A stretch of 64,000 bases of DNA from Viscum album. Its lineage: Eukaryota > Streptophyta > Magnoliopsida > Santalales > Viscaceae. Location of the stretch: positions 531,932,394 to 531,996,393 of the forward strand of contig OY728143.1 of NCBI GenBank assembly GCA_963277665.1. Reading direction: 5' to 3'. Positions 24,057 to 38,200 of this stretch are shown here, piece after piece; position 1 is the stretch's first letter; every line of letters starts with the position of its first letter. Below the pieces are notes generated by a model, which worked only from the letters and a program-made list of their open reading frames with translations, was not told the DNA's origin and did no database searches. The translations under genes and the position numbers were made by a program.

Positions 24057-25400
24057 ATGACTCTAGGTCGACATCCTAATCAGGTTCATCCAGAATATGT
24101 TCAACTAGTTACTCCAGTAGATCATCACAGAGAGGTTTTTGATGAAGGAGAAACTATGAGTAGGACACTCTGATAGATTCATTGAAAAATATACATAGGC
24201 ATGATGTATTAGTTTTAGATAAAGTAACAAAATATAGGTTGGATGATGTTTATAGAGAATTTAGTACAATATTTTCTTGGAAATATAATTGGGTTTCATT
24301 TTTTATGATGGTGTTTGGTGGTGCAGTGAGGTAGTGGAGGTTCTGTTCCCTATGGATCGTGAGGAGTCGACAATGTACTTGATGGATTTCTAAGACCATT
24401 TATGAGATGCGATCTTTTGTTCGACCATGAAGGATTACAGTCGCATTGAGCTTCTTACACATCATCATGGGAGCTCTAGTGTGTGAGATATTGTAATATA
24501 TCTTTGGATCCTTTTGTGATATTCATTAGACCAGTTTTCATATTTGGAGGAAATTGTGTTTTGAATTTTGAGGAGGCTTTTCATCTGGAGATCTAGCATC
24601 AAGTCACACAGCTTTTATGATGATGTATCTTGATTTGCTGGTAAGAGTAGTATTCATCAATATGATGTTATATATTAAGGGATCATCTTTAAATGGGTTT
24701 TATTCGTATTCCTCATGAATTATATATGTGATCTGTGTTACCGGTTTTAACAACAGAGGCCCTTAGAATTATCCAAGGTTAGTTCCATTCATTGAATGAA
24801 TCATTTCATCATTGGTAGAAGTTCTACAAAATATTCCAAGGGAAAAAACAAGTTTTCAAAAAGAGTAGTAGGTCTTTAACAGTGAGAGTGACCATCCTTC
24901 CTGATAAGTCAATGTACCCTAGTGGTTCCACATCTGGTTCCTCTGCTAAGGCAGCTCAAGTTGAGGTATTAGTAGCAAGTTTCTCCAGTTTGAGATAATC
25001 CACGAAAAGAATGATAAAGAATAGGATATCATTTGGATTATCCCTATCTTCATAGAGTTTATCACCACCATAATGGTGGCCTTTTGTAGGGTCTGAAAGG
25101 TGGTGGAGTATGTTATGGTTATCTTAATACTTTATTTATTCCTATTCAAGGGAAACCAAACATTGTTTGTGGTTCCCTATTCTTATTTAGTACATGGTAA
25201 AACAAATTGATACAAGGGTGAAAAATTCCATCATATCACATCCCCATGACCATTTTTGTGAATATGATGTCGAGAGGATCCAATTCCCCTTGGAGTTCAC
25301 TACACTAGAAAGAGTTCAAGCAGACTTGTTTGACTATGTCAAGATTGAGAGATGCATATAGGTAATCAACAGTCTCAGAGAGACTTATTTTGTTTAAAAA
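24057..25400 (+). pseudogene. gag region of element 2, decayed
   Basis: An ATG at 24057 opens a 38-codon stretch beginning MTLGRHPNQVHPEYVQL, resembling the basic, proline-rich start of plant Ty3/gypsy gag. Downstream are fragments consistent with capsid (WISKTIYEMRSFV followed by a stop, then RITVALSFLH, near 24380-24470), spread over frames with many stops. No zinc knuckle could be recognised before 25400, and no DTG/DSG protease motif afterwards, although both would be expected between here and RT. Function in intact relatives is particle assembly. Assignment rests mainly on position and on the start wording. Confidence 0.55.
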
Positions 25401-25879
25401 TAAAACCATATGACATTATACATAGTATTGATGGGTTTTTTAGTTCTAGTATATCATTATTTCATTAGGAGGATGCTTATCTTTTTTGATACTGATTATC
25501 ATCTGGTCATGTTTTCTGGAAAAAGAGAACCTGTGATGGGTCAGTCTCCTATTTCTTCCATGAAATATCTGATGGCTAGATGATTCTTAGATAATCAAGG
25601 GTTCAATGGTCAATGTTTTATAGGGTCATAGAATAGTACCTTAATTCCTTTCTAGAGGATGTTGCGATGTAACCCCCTTGTAGGGAGATATTTATTATGA
25701 TCGAACAAGATCTATTCATGTTTCATATATCGATGTCACTATATATGATGGTTCCTTATATGTTATGAGAACTGTGTATATTTCTTGAAAATCTATTGCA
25801 TTGTTATTTTTTCATCCATGTTTGTCATCGTGGTGTGCACCAATTTTGTTCATCAAAATTACTAATGGATTTTTATGGT

Positions 25880-26430
25880 TTAGTATACATTTTCATCACA
25901 TGAACCAAGTGAAATTGATGAACTCATTGCCTATTATGTAAATTGCGGATTTATTCGATCTACTAATGGGTGAAAATTGTCTCTCAAATAATATTTTATT
26001 ATCATGATATATTTAGAAACATGTAAAGTATTATGATATCTTGAATACTATTTTCATTTCTCATCATTGGAATTATGAGTATTTTTTTGGATGTTGAGTG
26101 TGATAAATGCTATAGAAGTGTTCATGTGGTTATTGAAAGTCATTTTCTTTGAGTTCCCAGATCTGTTAATGGTGGTCTTCATTCATTACATCCTTTTATA
26201 CTCTGAATCCATCGAAGAGTTTGGGGAACATCTTCAAGAACTTTTAAGAGTTCATTTTCATCTACAACTATTTGATAGGTCATTGAAGTGTGTGTTTTGG
26301 GATTGAGGTTTAGGTTTCTTGGGGGATGTGGTATTTCAGTAGGGTGTAGCTAATGATATTTAAAATATATATGTAGAATGGTCATGGGAATCCCCCATGA
26401 AAGTGATATGTGTGTAACGATTCCATTGTC
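25880..26430 (+). pseudogene. Reverse transcriptase of element 2, active site lost
   Basis: The stretch 26091-26306 is open for 71 codons and contains the RT palm: MLSVINAIEVFMWLL (family MPFGLTNAPAVFMxLM), then VVFIHYILLYSESIEEFGEHL, then LFDRSLKCVFWD. The FIDD box reads FIHY, so both catalytic Asp residues are replaced. The frame goes on past a stop into GLGFLGDVVFQ, matching the family FLGHVVS block. The upstream part (25880-26090) has only weak traces such as EIDELIAYYVNCGFIRST. It would have copied element RNA; it cannot now. Confidence 0.88.
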
Positions 26431-26970
26431 ATTCAGGTTATTATAAGACGTTCATAATTTATTTCTCTCAGCATGAAACCCTTCCGATAGCATTGAATAT
26501 AAGGGATCAAGAATTCATGTGGACTAATCAGTTTTACACATTTTATATGTATTAGTAAAATAATTTTATTAGTGATCTATCTCCTTTTCTTCTTGTTGAA
26601 GGAGAACAATTTGATGTTGTCGAGGACTATTCATTTATTTGGTTTGTATGTGTTCTGATGTAGAAGAAATAAATAGTTTGTTATGGGTATTGATATATTT
26701 TCACCCATGAGTGTAATTTTGCTTCCCAGGATTTTGATTTGGTATTAGTACTGTTTCCCATGATGTAGTAGAGATAATACATGATTGTTGAGTGATTTTA
26801 GGTCTTCACCGGTCATAAGATACTTAGGTATATTTTGTCCCAGCACTAATTGAAATTGCACCATCTTCGTTGGGTGAATTTATTACTTGAGAATATCCTA
26901 TAAATTTCATATACCCCAAAAATTGATAAATTTTTAACTGATATGGAATGTAAGAATTCATGTAGTGATG
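26431..26970 (+). pseudogene. RNase H of element 2, decayed
   Basis: In frames with several stops one reads HCHSGYYKTFIIYFSQHETL, then RDQEFMWTNQ (family FVWT), then CNFASQDFDLVLVLF (family YPTHDLELAAVVFAL), FTGHKILRYILSQH (family FTDHKSLKYIFSQ) and LKLHHLRWVNLLLEN with ISYTPKIDKFLTDME. The block order is exactly that of Ty3/gypsy RNase H. The TDH active-site Asp is Gly here. It continues the RT reading frame and leads into integrase. Confidence 0.85.
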
Positions 26971-28235
26971 TCGTGAGGGAATTAGAAGATTCTTATAGGG
27001 TGATTGAAGAACATTTCACATTGCCACTAGATATGTTCGATGTTGGGTGTAGAGATTGTCTTTTATATATGAAAGTGTGGTCATTATTAGTTTTTCATGT
27101 GGTTGAGTCCCAATTGGGGGATCATGTGGTGATCGTATGTAGTATTATGTTGTTTTTTGTGGGGCCATTAAAGGTCGGTCTAAAGATGATCTCCATTGAA
27201 TGATGATTTAGGGAATAATTCATGTTATTTTTTCGATAAAGGATATAGTTCTTAGAGATATCCATATTTCACTATTGGAAGTACATTTTATAGTGATGAA
27301 CACGTACCCATATTTGAGAGGACATTCATGATTTCCAGGGTTGAATCCTGTAGTTCTTGATTTTATATCTTGTTGGTTGGTCTACTAGAAGGTGAATATC
27401 GAACATTGTGTTCCTGTTTGTTTTCACCAGCGATTAGATTTTCCTCAGCGGAAGCGGTATAGCATATTGATAAATATTATTAATTGTATAAATAGAGTAC
27501 ATATAGATTTACGATGTTATATGAGTGTTAGTGGATCATTTAATAAAATCATCAAATTTTATAGTGATCAAGGAGTCCGTCTATGTAGAGGTTTTTTTTA
27601 GGAAGTACCTGGAGTTGGATGTGAGATTCCCAAAATTTATGAGGATGGTCATTTTTTATTGAGACCAACATTTTACCTACAGGGTGTGGGGATGTCTGCA
27701 GCTTTCTTTTAGTCTCCACCTATTCCTTAGCACAATTTTTCATCCATAGACAATTTTTTGGAAAAAATATACTATCCAAACTCTTGAAGACATTTCTCTC
27801 TCTTGTGTCCAAGATTTTGGATGTTCATCGATGTGGAAATTTCCCTTTATAGAGTCCTCCTACAAAAATTGTTTTCACTACACCATCTTAATGTCATAAT
27901 TTGATGATTTATATGGTTGACCATTCTATTCACTGTTATGTTAGTCCTCAGATTGAGAGTCAGCTATTATCATACCAAAAATGGAATAGAATATGACTTA
28001 GATGGTTCAAGACATTTATGAGAAGATTAAGGAATTGTGTGACCATCGGATATCCTATGTCGATCATAAAAGGAGACCTCTAGTGTACATCATTGGTTAT
28101 CATGTGTTCCTGTAGATAACTACACATCATACGAGGAATTTTGTTTTTCACCGGAGTAACAATTCTCCAATGTTTTTTGGGCCTTTCGAGGAATTTTCAC
28201 ATGTTTGAGACATTGTTTAGCAAAGAGTGCATCCC
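26971..28235 (+). pseudogene. Integrase of element 2, decayed
   Basis: The zinc-binding end is seen near 27358: FISCWLVY, stop, KVNIEHCVPVCFHQRL, where the family has CLTCQxVKxEHQRPAGLLQPL; one of the two Cys is lost. The core runs from about 27690 with FLSTIFHP (family FSTAYHPQTDG), YTIQTLEDISLSCVQDF (family RTIQTLEDMLRACVLDF) and SSYKNCFHYTI (family FSYNNSYHASI). The C-terminal module follows: EKIKELCDHRISYVDHKRRP, GYHVFL, then NNSPMFFGPFEEFSHV (family KLSPRFIGPFEVLERV). Many stops are present. Identification rests on the unbroken order of blocks; each block alone is weak. Confidence 0.85.
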
Positions 28236-28339
28236 CCATAGATGATCAAGATAGAAATTTCTTTTCATTTACTGTATCTCTTTTGTTATCCCCATAAAGA
28301 CTCTTACGTCATCTATTTGTGTGATATCAACAATGATGA

Positions 28340-28505
28340 TGATTTAACCTAAGAAGAGTGGAATATACGGATACATGACCACTAAAAGAAGACGATTAAT
28401 GAGAAATCAATCCCCTTGGATAATTTTATGTGGAGATATTGTTGTGTGGATAGGAGTACTAAGGACTGTTATTCAAAGATACATTCTATGTACCCTATTC
28501 ATTTT
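28340..28505 (+). pseudogene. Chromodomain-like tail of element 2
   Basis: One frame reads EEWNIRIHDH, stop, KKTINEKSIPLDNFMWRYCC, then VDRSTKDCYSKIHSMYPIHF. Plant Tekay/Del-type chromoviruses end with wording like ILDRxxKxLRNKxIPLVKVLW, followed by VEEATWELExxMRxxYPHLF. The spacing agrees, and IPL, W and YP-HF survive while the ATWE core is changed. This supports chromovirus identity for element 2. Intact versions bind modified histone tails. Confidence 0.7.
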
Positions 28506-28964
28506 GATGTTTATATATTCTCTCGTGACACTATTAGTTTTGTGGTTATAAACATTTTTGTATATGGGATGCCTTTATCTTATTGATTTTTGTAGCTCTA
28601 TCTCTTTTTAGATGTATATCCCTACGTGGACTATTTAGGATCTAGTTTTTGTTTTTTAGTTGGTTTTTTTTACACTTATGTGGTAGTTGATCTCTTATAG
28701 TGATCCAAGACTTGAGAGTTATCTCTCGGGGTGGTTATTTAGATGATGTCAGTGTGTTGCATCTCTAGGTTGGGTTTTGATTCTATAGTATGAGAATGTT
28801 TTTATGTGTATCCAATGTAAAGGGTCTTATTCATGTTGATTGTCACTTTTAATTTTTGGATGGATTTAAGAACTCATATGAGGCCCATAAGATATATGGA
28901 GGTGTTCAGGTGTTGATAGACAATATTGGGGAACCATCAGGATGTGAATGTGGGTTACATGCCA
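28506..28964 (+). other. 3' untranslated part of element 2
   Basis: Lies between the end of the polyprotein trace and the 3' LTR. No motif is readable, and a convincing polypurine tract is not visible just before 28965 (the sequence there reads GGATGTGAATGTGGGTTACA). Confidence 0.5.
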
Positions 28965-31900
28965 TGTAAAAATATTAAACTATGTTAATGTGGGTTCTGT
29001 AACATGTAATATTTCATGATTAAAAAAAATTGAATGGATACGTGTTTTCTAGAAGAAATAGACCTCAAAGAATTACACATTGAGAAAGGGGATTAAACAT
29101 TATGTATTCCTACACTACTATATTTATTTAATCATTTTCTAAACATTCATGTTCTTAAGACCTATGGAAATTTGTTCCCTCTCTCTTATCCATGGTTAGC
29201 TGGTAGTCCCCTCATCATCATCTTGGAGAACCATTCAACATTGATTGATCTGTGGCATCCATATTTGATCTGTTTTGACCCATGTTAATCCCTGGTTTGT
29301 TTTTCTTTCATTTTCCTGCTGTTTCACCATCTTTAATAAAATTTTTCACATGTTATTCATTCAATGTGATGTAAGATAATATATTATGGCATTAATGGGG
29401 GTCTTTCAATGTTTGTTGGTTCATGATGTTTTGTAGTGGTGTCCTCATGTGGATATAGTTTTTGGGGGAGGTGTGATGAGATATCTATTACATGGTTAAT
29501 TCTCGTGTGATGAAAATAAAAAACCCTTTTTGGTATTGGATTCATTAACTAACTACTTAATTACATGAAATCATAAATTTAACAATATTCATCCCCTTGT
29601 ATCTCAATAAAATTATATGAATAATGATTTGAACCAGATTAATGAATTAGTATCGATAACTTAGTGATGTTGCTACTGTGAACCCTAAAAATGGTTTCAT
29701 TCTGGATTTTCTAGGATGTGTGACATCTATGCCGTGATTTTTATATCAAAATGTTCATGATGGAAATTCAAAAAGAACATAATTCGATGATTAGATTCTT
29801 AATTAATTGAACAATTGAAATAATGAGGTGTGTTTAATGAATTTGGATTTTGTTGAAATTTTTGGTTAACAAAGTTGATGAAACAATGAATGTATAATTG
29901 AATTGGTTAATAAAAATTAGACATCTTGATGGATATTATTGAAATAATTAAAGGAATATTAAATTAATTGTTTATATAAATTGTGATATCTTACAAATTT
30001 TTTTTCCTAGGAAGCAAATAGTTGGAACCTATGAATAATGAATCATTTAATTCATTATTTAATAATAATTGGTTATGAGATAAAACATAATGCAATTATT
30101 AGGGATTAGATTACCTATTTGTTATAAATGACACATGCCTTGTGTTTTGGATCATTGATAGATCATTGTGTGTGAAGAATGAATTAATTTTTTAGGTCCG
30201 AGATCCTAGTTTATAGGTCTCTATCCTATTACATGTGAGGTAATGTGATTCTGGGATGGATTAGTTGGTATGAACATTGTAGTTTGAGTGGTGGGGAGGC
30301 CTGAATGTAAGGTAACCCTGAGATGAATGACCCTGTAGAGATTTTGTGGTATGTGGAGTAGGGAGGCGTAGTTTGTTTTATAATAGTTGATACCATTTGT
30401 GTATATATACATTGGAATATGAAATTTGGTGTCGTAGAAGACACCAAAGAGGATATAATTGGATAAATATATCCTTACACTATATTATGAATGTTTTATG
30501 ATTTTTTAATGTGTATTGGGTGGGTAGAATAGTTTTTTTATATTATTTCCTTTCTCAACATCATGGGGAAGACATATATGTATGGTATCTCTATATAAAT
30601 TGGATTTTATGACGTTTAGGGTATTCCACATTATTTCCATGTTTATCTCCCCATGGGGTGAAATCTTTACTATCCTATTGTTGGTTGAGAAGTCATGATA
30701 AGTAGTTTTTCTACTCACTATGTTATGCAGATTATATTTGGTTAGTATAGAATGTTATCTTATAGATCATAGTTATACGAAAAGTTATTTTATTAATAAA
30801 TGATTAAATGTTTACCCCGTGGGTCTGGAACTAGTTGGGATGCAATATTGAGGTTGACATTCTATGATGTTGTGGAATCATTTTTCGTTATCCTTTTGGG
30901 AATGGATCCTTAGGGAGATGATAAATAAATGTAATGTGGAAATATTTAATAGTTAATAAATGGTTTATGAATTAGTTTACAAGAAGTAAAATTGATGAAA
31001 TAAAATAAGATAACATTATGAATATCTTTTAATGGTTGTGTGCATATATGTTATCTGGTATTGGTAGTGGCAGTATGGAGTCTGAGAAATGATAGTATTA
31101 GTATATTCTGAGGCTAATATGTGACCATATTATATTTGTGAGCTATATTATTACTTGTAATTTTTTATATGGTATTCCTCCATATAGGTTATGGAAACTG
31201 ACACCACATAAATTCTAATCCATGTGGGTTTTTTCAATAACATCCCTATGGTTGGATGAATGTTTGACTACCAATTTTTCCCAAATCTATTCTCTCAGAT
31301 GTTACTTGTCTTGGTGTGCATGATGATTATTTTTCCCAATATATTTGTATAGAGGCATGTAATTGATTACTGTTATTTCACACACATGAATTCTGAATAT
31401 TGAGTCTTATGGACTATAATATGTATAACATGTATTGGTTGTGATGGTTTGAGGATTCATACACATTGTATGGGATGTGTTGGCTTTAGCATTATTTCCC
31501 GATGTATTATACAAATTATTCAGGCTATGATGTCTCATGGAAACTACCTAGTAACGTTTAGTTATGTGGATGTGGTGGTGTGTTTTAGGAGGTTCTTAAT
31601 GTGGCGATTCACCAATGTGTCTTTGTGGTAGCCATTTTAGAAAGTGATTCGCATGATATGTGATGCTATGAAATATCAACCAAATTTTGTGGAAGCGGTA
31701 GCATGGTAACTTTATTATTATTTATTATATTATATTCCACTATATATAATACTTTGTGATTGTATACATGGTGAGTTTTGGAACATAGTACAACTGTTTA
31801 GGTGACGATTTAGTTTCACTTATTGTTTATAGTGCTTTAGCATGCATTGTTTACTATTTTCCAGAGAGGATCATAATTATTAAACATTTATTCTCTCCAT

Positions 31901-32240
31901 ATGTATATCTAATTTATTTTTAGGTCAGTTGGATATTGTTACATATCAATTGGGTTTAGTGGGATCTAGTTGGGATTTCTATCCATTGATGACATTATAT
32001 TACTTTTGGTACGTGGAGTTATCCATTTTAGTTGTACTAGTTCTTTCATGTCATTACTTTTTAGTAATTGGTATTTATTTTATATTGTATTCTGGGAATG
32101 AGTTGGTTGTGGTCTATTTTATCTCTCTCTTCCACATTTATTTCTCATAGAGGGTAATAAATCTCTTCTACATGTTTATTTTACAATTGGGTCTCGTCGA
32201 TAACCTAGGTCCTGCTGGAGGCCGAACTCATGGGTAACTA
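28965..32240 (+). repeat. Element 2, 3' LTR
   Basis: Starts TGTAAAAATATT and aligns collinearly with 20453-23789. Its end (GGGTAACTA) is set by matching the wording around CCTGCTGGAGGCCGAACTC to CCTACTAAAGGTGAGAATC in the 5' copy. Small frames inside (31449-31631, 31929-32150) have counterparts only as diverged LTR sequence and are not genes. Confidence 0.85.
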
Positions 32241-35200
32241 TTTATTTTTCCTAAATTTTCATCACAGGAGGGGTACACTTCGTGGAATGGGTAATGATAG
32301 TGCAATGATCCATTCTAAATATACAATGACTGAAATTAAAAATCTATATAATATGTTATTTGACTACACCTAGAAAATTCATATATATTACTACATTGAT
32401 AAAGGGAATATGCTGAATGATCTAAAAATTAAATACCTAATTATTTTGGGTCACTAATTCATTTGAATCACCATTGGATTAAATTTTTATGTAAATTAAA
32501 AAAGATAATTGATATATAATGGTTTGATAGGTTATTGGTTCATTATAACCATAAATTCCCAGAGGAATAAATTCTTGTATTTAATAGGATAAGAAAATCT
32601 ATGGATTTAAGAACATTTAAAATAAAAATTTAACCACCCCAATATGTGTATCTAATACCATTTATGTCATAAGAATTAGTATTGTATTAATGTCTACAAT
32701 AATTGGATTTTATGGATCCAATGTTGTTCATTTGGTTATTGAACATAGTTTTCACTAATATTTTTCTCTTCCAGGGTAAATTTCTGAAGTTCAATGAAGA
32801 AGATTAAGTCTACTAGAATCCCTTAAATGTATAACTATTAATGTAATGGGTGTTATTCATTTTAACGATATATATAATATAACAGTGAAATGAATAAATA
32901 ATTCAGTTCTTTTATATTTATATAAGACCATAAAAGATAAAATAAAAAACATATATTCCAAATAATTATAGATTGATTTATGATTTTGATAGCCTATGAA
33001 AACCAATAGTGGATGTTATCCCCTTATTAGAGGATATTTAAAATCAATCATTGAAAATTATTCTGAAAATGAAAGTGGGGAACAAGTCTAATTGTATCTA
33101 GAATAATGTATCAGGTGTAGAGGATGGAAAATATATAAGAATGAACACATTTCATAATGAAGATGCAATTATAGTATGGGATAATAATGATTCACTTGCT
33201 AAAGAGTCAGTGAATATGTACAGAAAAGTGAAAAAACTCATATGATTTCTTGTTGAGGACTTTGACCTAAAAAAATTAAAATTCTAAATCATGGAATAAT
33301 GATCATAATATAACCTTGTATGAAATATATGCAGAAAATAATATGATACAATAAGTGAAGGTATTCCATATATATTTTAATTGTAAAATGTGTCTTCAAA
33401 TATATGTTAAAAATTAAAATATCGAAATACTATTCCATATATTAGAATATGATAAGTACATTGGGAAAATTACCATGAAATTAAACAATAACAAATACGA
33501 ATCATTTATTGAATGATTCAATAATTTTAAGAAGAGATAACCATTCAATATATATGTGGATAAATATAAAGCTAATGGTAAGACAAAACTTACTGATGAT
33601 TTTCATTTTTTATCTAATCATTCTTCACCATGTAATGATTAATATAAGGATATGTATTACAAATCTATGTAAAATCCTGAATGTATTATTATTGTTGAAT
33701 GACCATGATTTATTTAAAAGTATCTAATTGTATATGATGTACCATATCCTCTACAAAAGAAGAATAAATCAATAAACACTCCCATGTGAATGAAAAACAG
33801 TGAAAGTAGAATATTCAAATAGAAAACGAAACCAATTAGATGTAATTAAAAAGGATAGGGTCCGATCAGATGGTATGAAAACATTATCTATTTCTATAAG
33901 ATTAATTATAATAATTACTGTTTTTTATGAGTAATTATTATATATTATATGCTGGGATCATAAAAAAATTAAGTTCATATAATACATCTTCATCTTACAA
34001 TGTATTGATATTACTATAATTATTAATATTATATTATCTATTCCTTATGATTTTTTTTTGATATTTTAGTTGTAATAAAGAATTAATTTTGTATGAATTC
34101 AATGATAAATTAGTTCCATTGAAAATGAAATTTCAACAAAATATATTGGATGAAAAAAATACTATTTATAGAAAAATAGATTATCCAGCATAATTCTAAA
34201 ACACCAAGAATAATTAAACTTAAAATAAAACAATGGTATGGAGTGATTAATTATAATTCATCAAAACGAGAAAATAAAATATTGAATACATATCATATTA
34301 ACAGATTTTATTGATGAGTATAATATTTTTAAAATAATAGATTTATTAGAAATTAATTTTTTACAATAGAACATATACATGGTTTGATATGAGAAAATAT
34401 TGTTTTTAAAACTTCCAAAGGATAAATAGCTTTTACCTAGGATATATAGGAAAAAACATCCCCAATTTAGTGGAAAATGAATTGCACTGCATTAATATTA
34501 TATCATACCATAAGGTGAAATCTAATTTCAATGGAAAAGGTATGGTAGTGGTCATTAATGAGTCATTATACTCCTAATCATGTGTAAAATGGATTGTACC
34601 TATCACCCCATATATTGTAAATATTTTATATTTTTGAACTGTTGTATGACTTAGGGGGAGAAATTGTCTAAGGTAAAGTGTTCTCAAAATAAAATTAAAT
34701 GTTATTGAAATTAGATATTGTATTTAGATGAAAATAACACAAGTAATGTTTTGGTTGATATATTTCTGGTTTAGTTTTGCCTAAATAATGAATATAATTA
34801 AAATTTTGTTGTTCTGTTTTATTAATTTAATATTAAAGGACTCATTTAATTTAATTTTTTTATTTGATAATGAATGAAATATTTTATATTACAATATGAA
34901 ATATATATCTTGAAATATTTCATTTCAAAATATCTTGTTAGTTGAATAATTCTCTAAAACATTTAAATTATCTAAAATGACAACTAGTATTTGTATTAAC
35001 CCTTAGTTTCTATATACTACAATGATGTATTATATGTTTAATCATTTAGATGATTATATATTATTTATGTAATAGATCATCTCAAAATATTATGTTCCAA
35101 AAAATGGAAAACAATTCAAATACTCAATAATTAAATTAATGGGAGTTGATTCTTCCAAGGATATTTAATCCCCATTTTATATTAATTGAACCAATGTTAT

Positions 35201-38200
35201 TCAATAATTTATAGTAGAAATTGTCTTATCATTTTTATTATAATAAATGAAATAAATATGATCTCAATTGGTTTTTAGTCCCTAATTATGTTTTAAAAAT
35301 TATGTTCTAGTATTTTTGATTGAATGTGGGTTGTAGGATTTCGTGGGATAATGAAATGTAATAGTTGTTATGTATTTGTTGATCTATCTATGATAAATGG
35401 GCACACTTTTATCAATTAATTAGTAATTTAGTATCTAATAATGATCCATTTCATTTCATTCTGGGATATTTTGGTGACATTCATTATGCTATGTGGTAAT
35501 TGTTCTCACATTACATCTAATGAGATTGATGTATACATTATTGAACATATATTTTGAAATATATAAATATAAAAGGATTTGGATTTTAAAAAATAAAGAA
35601 GATATTTTATCAAATTTGTACCTTTGAATGGTGAAAAGAAGTTATTAACATAGGGTGAGATATTAAATTATCCAATGGACATATACTTGGTTTTTTTAAA
35701 ATGATGTATTCTACTATCATTCGCTCTAAATTAATTATAGAGGTAAATTTATGTTTTATTAAATTTGATATTGTCAACAAAATCCCAGTGAGATATTATT
35801 GAAACCCTATTATATTGAAGTGCATTTGTTGAAATTTTTTGATAAATGGATTTTTTTAAAATATAATACTTGATTTGATTATGATTATTGAGGATAATAA
35901 AGGATTTATCCATTATATAATATTCAATTTTGAGGAATTTTGGATTATATTATTCTATATGTAAAATATGAATATATGTTGAGTTATTGTCAAAATTTTG
36001 TATGTTTGAATTGTTATCAATGAATTTTATTTAGTACAAATAATAGAAAAACTAAATGATGCGGTCATTTTTTTGAAATGTATTGAGATGATTTTTAATA
36101 AAAAAAATTAGTGAAACCATTCATCCAATGTCCTATAGAGAAGTTTCCATACAAACATGTGGACAAGATCCAAGGAACTAAAGTGCAGAGTAGGTGGATG
36201 GTATGGGGATGATCATGTGAGATCCCATGTTCATAGGAATTGTTTCATCTAATTATAGGTTTTCTGTGTGTGGGTTGAATCATAGGGGAAAATAAGTATA
36301 TATATACTGATATTAATTAGGAAAAATCGAGGAAGTAGGTGAATAATGAAATTAGTCTAACATTGTTGAGTGTTTGATGTATATATATTATTATCATGTG
36401 GTTCTTAAATATGAGGAAATATGATTTATAAATTTAATGTAGTGTGAAAATATTTAACAATCATTTAAAATCATAAACACATGTAACCTTTTGATTGAAA
36501 TGTTAACGACCTAGTCATATTTAATCCCTTAATTGAGAGCTCTATCAGATTTGAATTCAAAATTAGCTATCAAACATGGAACAACTCTTTTTGTATTCAT
36601 TATAATATAGGTCCTCTCATGGAAATGGAAACTATCATGTTAATGTCACGACATTGTTTGACATGTAGTGGTGATATTGAGGATCTTTGTGTCATAATAG
36701 AGGTTGAATAAAATGGATTGTTGGAGTCATATTGTATTTCTAGGGTTTCAGTAAGCTAAAAATAATTCCTGATAAACTATATGATCTAAAAAACTATATA
36801 TGTGTGTTTTGATGAATAATAAAAGAGACGTTATTAATGAATTTTTAAATAATAATAATATGTGTAAAATTATTGAAACATCTACTATGGATGTCTAAAA
36901 CTCATGGAGGCTTTCTCAGTTATATTAAGACATAGGTTTACATTAATCATATTACGTAAAGGATGAATGAAATTAATTTTAATAAAATCAATATATCAGG
37001 GATTACATACTTTATTTTATGTAAATACTTCCACAATTTGATGGTTAATGATTTTCAACCACTTTATTCTTGAGGATTCATAGTTTTAGAATATAGAATT
37101 TTTATCATCCAAGAATGTTTCATATAAACAATCCAAACTGGTATCTGTCATCATTTACCGATATATTAATGTGTAGACTATACTATATATGGGGAATTTT
37201 ATAAATTTTTATATGGTAATTAATTCAGTGATATTTTCAAGAACGTAATAAAATTGAAATTGTCAGAGTCGAAGATGTGTGGTCTATTCAATAACATATT
37301 TTCTAAAATTGAAATTATAGGTTGGAATTAGCCAATAAATTCATTTAATAAAATATTTATAATAAGTAAATAATTTATGTATTTATTCTATCTTATTAAT
37401 GAATATTATGAACTATAATATTAAAGATAATGTTAGGGATGAATTATTATATCCAAAACAATTAATACAGATTAGTTCCTACATTAAAAATAGATTGGGA
37501 TTCAATAGTTATAATAATGATAGGTACACATGGAATATGTTTAAGATCATACCAATATAGGAGGAGTTTCCATGGTATAATATAGAGTTTATAAACTCAT
37601 GTGTATGTTTATAACTAAATTGTGAAGGATACAATTGAGTTTAAATATCATAAATTCATATTTTAGGAAACACACGAAACAAGAGGTGGTATTATTCATT
37701 TTAAATTTTTCTTATTTAATTCTATTTATGATAGTGATATTATGTGTAATATATAAGGGATGTGATAATGGTGAAATAGCGTATAAACCATAATTCATTG
37801 TTAGCGTAGTTATCCCTATTAGGAGTAACCCAGAAAAAATAAGAAGCAATGAGAATATAAATTTTTACAATAAAAAACCCAATGTACGTAGCATTCCCTA
37901 TAGACTATCCCATAATTTCGAATATTGTGAAAACCATTATTTCCAAATTACTTCATTATTGTTCATTAATTTTATCATAATCAGAAAATAAATTGTAAAT
38001 ATAATCAAATGAAAAATTGATATTTAAATTTTGTTCATGTAATTTGTTCAACTAAATCCTCACTGAGAAAAGGAAAATATAATTATAGTTAAGAGGTCAT
38101 TATATAATAGGGAATGTAGTACTACTAAAATAATGTAAACCTTGATATCTACTAATGTGGTTTCTAATAAACTTTTAGTACTAACACAATTTTATTATTT

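Larger units (their letters stand above)
20453..32240 (+). mobile_element. Element 2: ancient, heavily decayed Ty3/gypsy chromovirus
   Basis: An 11.8-kb plus-strand element with two strongly diverged LTRs of about 3.3 kb (20453-23789 and 28965-32240) and an internal region of about 5.2 kb. Through many stops one can follow a gag start, RT, RNase H, integrase with its C-terminal GPF module and a chromodomain-like tail, in Ty3/gypsy order. A trace of the PBS lies after the 5' LTR. I could not find a target duplication, a clear protease or a zinc knuckle. LTR boundaries are estimates within about 15 bp. The polyprotein tail (near KSIPLDNFMWRYCCVD) matches the Tekay/Del-type ending better than other lineages, by inference. 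It is the most decayed element in the window. Confidence 0.9.

Noticed and set aside
20453..32240. Endogenous pararetrovirus origin of element 2
   Set aside because: Presence of an integrase, long LTRs and Ty3/gypsy domain order excludes a pararetrovirus, which lacks integrase and LTRs.
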